Shown one piece after another: positions 59,289 through 64,000 of a stretch of DNA of 64,000 bases (position 1 is the stretch's first letter; each line of letters opens with the position of its first letter). The position numbers and the translations under genes were made by a program. The stretch comes from Fluoribacter gormanii (GTDB taxonomy: Bacteria > Pseudomonadota > Gammaproteobacteria > Legionellales > Legionellaceae): the NCBI RefSeq assembly GCF_900156395.1, contig NZ_FTNL01000014.1, positions 46,332 to 110,331 on the forward strand, given 5' to 3'. The notes beneath the pieces were generated by a model, which was given only the letters and a program-made list of their open reading frames with translations, ran no database searches and was not told where the DNA came from.

Positions 59289-60344
59289 TCAGTTCAATAC
59301 CTCTGCTTCATGAACCAAAGTACTAATTAACTCTTTTACACTAGTGCTTCTACACAATGGAGCTGATTGTCCTGCCCACATTGACATAAAATCGATATTG
59401 TCTAGTTCCTTTGCTTTTTTTCGCATCAGCCCCGTTAGGGCATTTTGAATGGGATAATCAAGAATATTTGCCGTTCTTACATGCATGCGATCAATAAATT
59501 GATTGCGTATTCCTCGGGCTAATTTACCGGAGAAAGCACGTGTAAGTACGGTGTTATCTTGCTGTTGTGAGAGTAATGCGCGTTTATACACTTCGGGAAT
59601 ACCGGATTCAAAACAACTGAGAAATGCTGTTCCCATTTGGATTCCTTCAGAACCTAACTTAAGTGCCGCAGCAATTCCTCTGCCATCCATAATTCCACCT
59701 GCAGCAATAATAGGAAGGTCGATTTGATCGACCAATTGGGGTATTAGACTAAACAGTCCAATTAATCCATCCTCCGCTTTACTTATAAAAGTTCCCCTAT
59801 GACCACCTGCTTCACTCCCTTGAGCAACAATCGCATCGATGTCACATTCTTCAAGTTCTCGTGCTTCAGCTAAAGTGGTTGCTGTGCCAATTAAAACCGT
59901 GCGATTTCTTTTAAATTTTGTTATCCATTTCGAATCCAGCAAACCAAATGCATAACTAAAAACAGGAATTTTTTCTTGGATTAAGACGTTTATTTGTTCT
60001 TCAAAAGACTGTGCATACGGCTCCAGAACAGGTTCAATCTCTATATTTAATTCAAGACAAGATTGTTTGATATCAGTACAAGATTTTCGAATTTGTTCAG
60101 CTGAAGCATGATATCTCTCGGGAATAAAAAGATTCACGGCAAAGGGTTTATTTGTTAATTTTCGTATTGTTTTTAGCGCATCTTTTAGTTCATCAGGAGG
60201 CATATATCCCGCGCCTAATGAACCTAAGCCTCCTGCATTGCAAACAGCAGCGACTAATTCCGGGGTAGTGGCACCTCCAGCCATAGGAGCCTGAATAATT
60301 GGATATTTTAAGCCAATTTTTTCAGTTAATCGTGTCTGCCACAT
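59289..60344 (-). CDS. Nitronate monooxygenase / NPD-family FMN oxidoreductase
   Basis: From the ATG at 60344 (GAGGATGGA just upstream; a longer in-frame start at 60392 is less likely) the product has 351 residues. The TIM-barrel FMN fold shows KYPIIQAPMAGGATTPELVA at the start, QGSEAGGHRGTF (about 175-186) with a conserved His, and PIIAAGGIMDGRGIAAAL for phosphate binding. Members oxidise alkyl nitronates, though some are other enoyl or flavin oxidoreductases. It is convergent with the Rieske gene. Confidence 0.85.
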   Translation of the reverse strand: MWQTRLTEKIGLKYPIIQAPMAGGATTPELVAAVCNAGGLGSLGAGYMPPDELKDALKTIRKLTNKPFAVNLFIPERYHASAEQIRKSCTDIKQSCLELNIEIEPVLEPYAQSFEEQINVLIQEKIPVFSYAFGLLDSKWITKFKRNRTVLIGTATTLAEARELEECDIDAIVAQGSEAGGHRGTFISKAEDGLIGLFSLIPQLVDQIDLPIIAAGGIMDGRGIAAALKLGSEGIQMGTAFLSCFESGIPEVYKRALLSQQQDNTVLTRAFSGKLARGIRNQFIDRMHVRTANILDYPIQNALTGLMRKKAKELDNIDFMSMWAGQSAPLCRSTSVKELISTLVHEAEVLN

Positions 60345-60618
60345 AACGTTCCATCCTCTTTTAATTTCATTAATCATAAACTCAATATTCAATGAACACT
60401 ATAGTGCAGTTAGGCTCAACTATGCCAATTTATTTTGCACCTGATATTTCAATCGCTCAATTGCAAGGTTAATACCCGAAAAAACCTATCAAACGGCTAA
60501 CTGCTGCTGGAAAATGTTCTACGATTTTCTTAGAATGTTATTTTGGATTAATGAAGATGGATTTTTGTTCTCTTCAATTTTTAATAAAACGTCTGGTGCA
60601 TCAAGTTAGGAGGACGCT

Positions 60619-61611
60619 ATGAAAGCACAAGCTATATCATCTTTTGGTGCCCCCTCAGTCTTTGAAACGATTGAGCTCCCCAATCCCCAAATCAAACCCG
60701 GCTATGTGCTCATTCGAGTTGTGGCGACTAGCGTAAATCCTGTCGACTGTAAAGTTCGCTCTGGAAAATACAGCCATATTTCCCCTCCCTTTCCTGCGAT
60801 TCTACATAGTGATGTAGCAGGTATCGTTGAACAAGTTGGTGACGACGTTACTGAGTTTGCTGTCGGTGATGAAGTTTATGGATGTGCCGGTGGTTTCCTC
60901 AATGAATGTGGTGCGTTAGCTGAGTTTATGCTTGCTGATGCTCAGTTAATTGCGAAAAAACCTAAGACATTGAGTATGGTTGAAGCCGCTGCATTGCCTC
61001 TAGTATCAATCACCGCATGGGAAGCATTATTTGAAAAAGTTAAAATTCAATCTGGACAAAAAATATTAATTCATGCCGGTACTGGAGGAGTGGGCCATAT
61101 TGCAATTCAGCTCGCCAAGTGGGCTGGCGCTGAAGTATATACAACTGTATCTTCCTCAGATAAAGCAGATATAGCAAAATCACTTGGAGCCAAAGAGACG
61201 ATTAATTATCGGTTTGAGTCAGTTCAAGACTATGTCAATCGTCTAACCAATGGTAAGGGGTTTGACATCGTATTTGATACCATCGGTGGGGAAAATCTCG
61301 ACAAATCATTAGCTGCTGTTGCCATGTATGGAAACGTAATCAGTATTCAAGCAACTTCCAACCATGACCTTTCACCCTTACATAGTAAATCGGCCAGTTT
61401 ACATGCAGTATTTATGTTATTGCCGTTATTACGTGACATACAACGTGAACGTCATGGCAAAATTCTAAAAGAGATTGCGGTATTAGCAGATGAAGGTTAT
61501 TTAAAGCCGCTCATTGACCCACATCTTTTTTATTTCGAGAACATTGATAAAGCTCATACGTTACTCGAATCAGGAAAAGCGGTAGGAAAAATTGTAGTTC
61601 AGGCTTATTAA
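60619..61611 (+). CDS. Zinc-independent alcohol dehydrogenase / quinone oxidoreductase family
   Basis: The 330-residue MDR protein has the NADPH motif HAGTGGVGHIAIQLAKW (about residues 152-168) and lacks the structural zinc cysteines, as in zeta-crystallin-type quinone reductases. SVNPVDCKVRSGKY and GDEVYGCAGG are family cues. GGAGG lies ahead of the ATG. The substrate is unknown. Confidence 0.88.
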   Translation: MKAQAISSFGAPSVFETIELPNPQIKPGYVLIRVVATSVNPVDCKVRSGKYSHISPPFPAILHSDVAGIVEQVGDDVTEFAVGDEVYGCAGGFLNECGALAEFMLADAQLIAKKPKTLSMVEAAALPLVSITAWEALFEKVKIQSGQKILIHAGTGGVGHIAIQLAKWAGAEVYTTVSSSDKADIAKSLGAKETINYRFESVQDYVNRLTNGKGFDIVFDTIGGENLDKSLAAVAMYGNVISIQATSNHDLSPLHSKSASLHAVFMLLPLLRDIQRERHGKILKEIAVLADEGYLKPLIDPHLFYFENIDKAHTLLESGKAVGKIVVQAY

Positions 61612-61631
61612 TTCTGTCTTATTAAACTTCA

Positions 61632-61687
61632 CAACCCGGGAATCCAACTCATTAACCCCGGGTTTCGCTGTGCTAAGCCCAGGCTAG
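61632..61687. repeat. CCCGGG palindromic repeat
   Basis: AACCCGGGAATCC and AACCCCGGGTTTCGC, followed by AAGCCCAGGCTAGG, form a copy of the dispersed repeat between convergent genes. Confidence 0.6.
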
Positions 61688-61793
61688 GATTTTTGAGGTT
61701 GAAGCAAATTTTTACAGGACTTACGCCCCCAGGGTCGAGGCAAAAAATGTTTTTAATGAGAGAGTTTAGATAAACTAAATGACCGAATTAAAA

Positions 61794-62546
61794 TCATTTT
61801 TTAACGAAGAGCTGGGGATTTTTCGTAAGTTCTGTTTTATTGAGTTCACAGTAGAGAATGGTGCTCGCTATCACCGCTGCAGGCATGGTCAATATATTTA
61901 AGAAAGGTACAAAATTAGCTAAATTTATAGAAAAACCCAATCCAAGTGAACGCATTTTATTACGAGCAATTTTTCTACGCATTTCTTTGAAGCTAACCAG
62001 GTTATTGTCCATAGCAAAATCTTGGTATTGGATACTTAGTATCCAAGCATTAAAAATAAACCACAAAATAGGATAAACAGGCTGTAGAAATGGTACAAAA
62101 AATAAAATACCTATAATTAAAAAGCGCGGCAAAAAATAACCGAGAAACTCACATTGACGTTTAACACTTCGTAATACGACTTCATAAAATGATAAAGACG
62201 GAATGATGCTTCCAAAAAGCAGATTTTGTGTTTTTTCTGCTAACAGGCCGTTTAGAGGCGCTGCAATTAAATTGAAAAAAACCGTAAAAAGAGATAGAAA
62301 CATTAAGAAAAAACTGAGGATGAATAGAACAAAAAAAATACTGCTAAAAAAACTTAACCAGGAAGGCAACTTATCAAGATAATAGTAAGCATAGGGCAGC
62401 AAATAGTGGTAAATAAGATAAAACAGACCGGCAAACATAGTAAGGTTAATTACTAAAGGCAATAGAATAAAACGTCTTAATCCATGAGTAGAAAGATGAC
62501 GAATACCTCGTAGCATATACCCCATACCGTGAAAAAAATCTCTCAT
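61794..62546 (-). CDS. EI24/CysZ-like inner membrane protein
   Basis: The 250-residue protein has about four or five transmembrane segments. The start, MRDFFHGMGYMLRGIRHLS, and FMLFLSLFTVFFNLIAAPLN near residue 80 match the EI24-domain family, which includes the sulfate permease CysZ. No cys genes are adjacent, so sulfate transport is not established. Confidence 0.78.
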   Translation of the reverse strand: MRDFFHGMGYMLRGIRHLSTHGLRRFILLPLVINLTMFAGLFYLIYHYLLPYAYYYLDKLPSWLSFFSSIFFVLFILSFFLMFLSLFTVFFNLIAAPLNGLLAEKTQNLLFGSIIPSLSFYEVVLRSVKRQCEFLGYFLPRFLIIGILFFVPFLQPVYPILWFIFNAWILSIQYQDFAMDNNLVSFKEMRRKIARNKMRSLGLGFSINLANFVPFLNILTMPAAVIASTILYCELNKTELTKNPQLFVKK

Positions 62547-62723
62547 TTAACCCTCAATCCAAATCATGCTCGTTGTAATACTACCAAATCCAATTGTGCC
62601 TATTAATCGTCTTAGGTTCATTGATTTTGTTAAAAAAATCATGTATTTCAATATTTTTTGTACAAAAAAATGATAAACTAACCTATTAATATATAATTAT
62701 ATTTTCGAAAATAAGGTTTAATA

Positions 62724-63269
62724 ATGCCAAGAACATCTCAACCAGAACAAATTCCCAAACTAGCCACTCTAGCAGCAAAGAAAATTGAGAAAACAAATCC
62801 TCATCTTTTTTTTACTTTATACAATAATAAAATATTACCCCTCGAACTAGAAAATCAACATATTAATCCCTTAGTACAGGATCTCGTGATCAAACATGAG
62901 AAAATTTATTTGGCCAACATAAAAGAGCGAAAAAAGCTGATTGATGAACGCTCCTCCGCCATTGAGGGAGATTGCTGTTATAGAAAAGCCATCACCCTCG
63001 CGATGATAGCTTTAGGCAGTGGAGTACATCTTGGTGTTTATTTCATTCTACGTGCAAGTGCAGTACCTCATTCAACAACACTGACGTTTCTTGCAACAAT
63101 ACCAGCAACTGTTATAGCCCTGGGATGTTTTAGTCCTTGCGCCTCTGTTTGCCTATCAAAAATCATAGCACGTGGTACCGTACCTGATGTTCCGAGTGAG
63201 GTAGTTGATTTAACTGAAGTAGTAGATGATATTGAATCACAAAAAAACAAAAGCCACCTAACCGTCTAA
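62724..63269 (+). CDS. Hypothetical protein with two transmembrane segments
   Basis: The 181-residue protein has a helical, polar N-terminus, then two hydrophobic segments (about residues 88-112 and 119-148), and a Val/Asp/Glu-rich tail (EVVDLTEVVDDIESQKNKSH). No family is recognised. The tail is acidic, as in some Dot/Icm substrates with membrane hairpins, but the evidence is thin. It is a single gene. Confidence 0.55.
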   Translation: MPRTSQPEQIPKLATLAAKKIEKTNPHLFFTLYNNKILPLELENQHINPLVQDLVIKHEKIYLANIKERKKLIDERSSAIEGDCCYRKAITLAMIALGSGVHLGVYFILRASAVPHSTTLTFLATIPATVIALGCFSPCASVCLSKIIARGTVPDVPSEVVDLTEVVDDIESQKNKSHLTV

Positions 63270-63285
63270 AAGCTTTATAGCCAAA

Positions 63286-63364
63286 GTAGCCTGCGTACAG
63301 CGCCGCGGAACCTCGGAAGTATGCATACGAGACTAAACCCGGGCTCCGTTCTGCACCAGGCTAC
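63286..63364. repeat. GTAGCC...GGCTAC palindromic repeat
   Basis: GTAGCC at 63286 and GGCTAC ending 63364 are inverted ends of a 79-bp copy of the dispersed repeat, with CCCGGG in the interior. It follows the two-helix hypothetical gene. Confidence 0.7.
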
Positions 63365-63380
63365 TTTATTTATGCTCCTT

Positions 63381-63400
63381 TTGTAACAACTTTGTTACAA
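63381..63400. promoter_or_regulatory. 20-bp perfect palindrome, candidate operator
   Basis: TTGTAACAA-CT-TTGTTACAA is a perfect inverted repeat with 9-bp arms, about 80 bp upstream of the small secreted protein. Further GTTAC half sites follow at 63414 and 63425. The symmetry fits a dimeric regulator site; the regulator is unknown. Confidence 0.5.
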
Positions 63401-63482
63401 TTACAGAACATCTTGTTATATCCCTGTTACATTCATTATTTAGACTAGGTTCAGATAACAATTAAAGAGGGGAATATAAGAA

Positions 63483-63710
63483 ATGAGGATCAAAAAATTA
63501 TTGCTGTGCGGGATGTTAGGCGCGGCTACTTTATTTTCCACTACATCCTTCGCTTTTTATCATACACATGATTATTATCCACGATTTAAGAATTTCCGCC
63601 ATCACCATCATCATTCAAGATGGAGAAATACTCATCGCTGGACACCACCAAGAGATTATATTGTAGTGGAAAACGGTGCGCCCTACCCACGCTACCATCA
63701 ACATTATTGA
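63483..63710 (+). CDS. Small His-rich secreted protein
   Basis: The 75-residue product has a signal peptide (about residues 1-23, ending SFA) and a short mature part rich in His, Arg, Tyr and Pro (FRHHHHHSRWRNTHRW). AGAGGGG lies upstream of the ATG. Metal binding is possible from composition. No family is recognised. Confidence 0.6.
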   Translation: MRIKKLLLCGMLGAATLFSTTSFAFYHTHDYYPRFKNFRHHHHHSRWRNTHRWTPPRDYIVVENGAPYPRYHQHY

Positions 63711-63740
63711 TTATAAAAAATCATTTTCGTAACTCCCCAC

Positions 63741-63780
63741 GTCATCCCGAACCCGAGCGCAGCGAGGGTGAGGGATCTCC
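63741..63780. repeat. Short palindromic repeat near an IS66-type gene
   Basis: GTCATCCCGAACCCGAGCGC and AGCGAGGGTGAGGGATCTCC contain inverted CCGAACCC/GAGGGTGA-like arms. It resembles short genome-wide repeats seen in intracellular bacteria; only one copy is in this window. Confidence 0.4.
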
Positions 63781-63851
63781 TGCGGTGTATCTCGGATACA
63801 GTCATGTAAAAAAACATTTGAAAAATTATGTGGTTGTGATCAAATAGCTGC

Positions 63852-64000
63852 ATGAAATACTACGAACAAATCATCAGCACACTATTGGCTAGGATTGCGG
63901 AACTAGAAAAGAGAGTGACGCAACAGGCGGCCAGGATAGCAGAGCTGGAAAAACCTTTAAACAAGAACAGCAGCAACAGCTCAAAACCACCATCCAGTGA
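63852..64000 (+). CDS. IS66-family transposase, N-terminal part (cut by window edge)
   Basis: From the ATG at 63852 the frame is open to the window end (49 codons). The sequence has a coiled-coil start (IAELEKRVTQQAARIAELEK) and then LNKNSSNSSKPPSS, the characteristic end of the N-terminal leucine-zipper-like region of IS66 TnpC transposases. Its left inverted repeat is not identified. Whether the element is complete cannot be told from this window. Confidence 0.75.
   Translation, partial: MKYYEQIISTLLARIAELEKRVTQQAARIAELEKPLNKNSSNSSKPPSS

Noticed and set aside
1..64000. CRISPR array, prophage, integrative element or tRNA cluster
   Set aside because: No regularly spaced direct repeats, phage structural genes, integrase or tRNA cloverleaf was recognised in the window.

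Overview
This window looks like a chromosomal segment from a member of the Legionellaceae. It is AT-rich, with short intergenic gaps and gammaproteobacterial housekeeping genes. It also carries a stray DotI/IcmL-like protein, F-box and leucine-rich-repeat proteins, and short hypothetical proteins with acidic C-termini of the kind Dot/Icm effectors carry. The genus assignment is an inference from gene content; no rRNA is present and I recognised no tRNA gene or CRISPR array.

Layout. (1) 1-9.4 kb: glyA-nrdR-nusB-thiL on the minus strand, three small envelope proteins, then a divergent two-gene RND efflux system. (2) 9.5-20.7 kb: valS; a minus-strand operon of an SDR, hutI, a DUF3298 protein and an OPT transporter joined by TAATG stop/start overlaps; then hutG with an IcmL-like gene, and an L,D-transpeptidase. 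(3) 20.9-32.9 kb: ettA, tdh-kbl (threonine catabolism), pcm-tolC-ttcA, a SulP transporter fused to a carbonic anhydrase, and proS. (4) 33-45.7 kb: an accessory stretch with a secreted LRR protein, an unknown protein, a subtilisin-like protease, a divergent reprolysin-type metalloprotease with an outer-membrane barrel protein, two effector-like proteins (one F-box), a decayed gene and an MFS transporter with a structured leader. (5) 45.9-57.9 kb: a Cys-rich lipoprotein, a DUF4349 protein, GtrA, serC, a type IV minor-pilin operon with a divergent PilE-like pilin, a short-form NAD-glutamate dehydrogenase and a candidate effector. (6) 58-64 kb: a Rieske oxygenase, a nitronate monooxygenase-like protein, a quinone-oxidoreductase-like MDR, an EI24/CysZ-like membrane protein, two small proteins, and the start of an IS66-type transposase cut by the window edge.

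Metabolically the window leans to amino-acid use: histidine (hutI, hutG), threonine (tdh, kbl), serine/glycine (glyA, serC), glutamate (GDH), peptide uptake (OPT) and secreted proteases. That fits an intracellular, amino-acid-consuming lifestyle.

Two dispersed repeat families run through the gaps. One is a GTAGCC...CCCGGG palindromic repeat with many copies. The other is a roughly 133-bp MITE-like element with ACTGCCATTAA ends, present twice in opposite orientation; one copy sits inside a copy of the first repeat.
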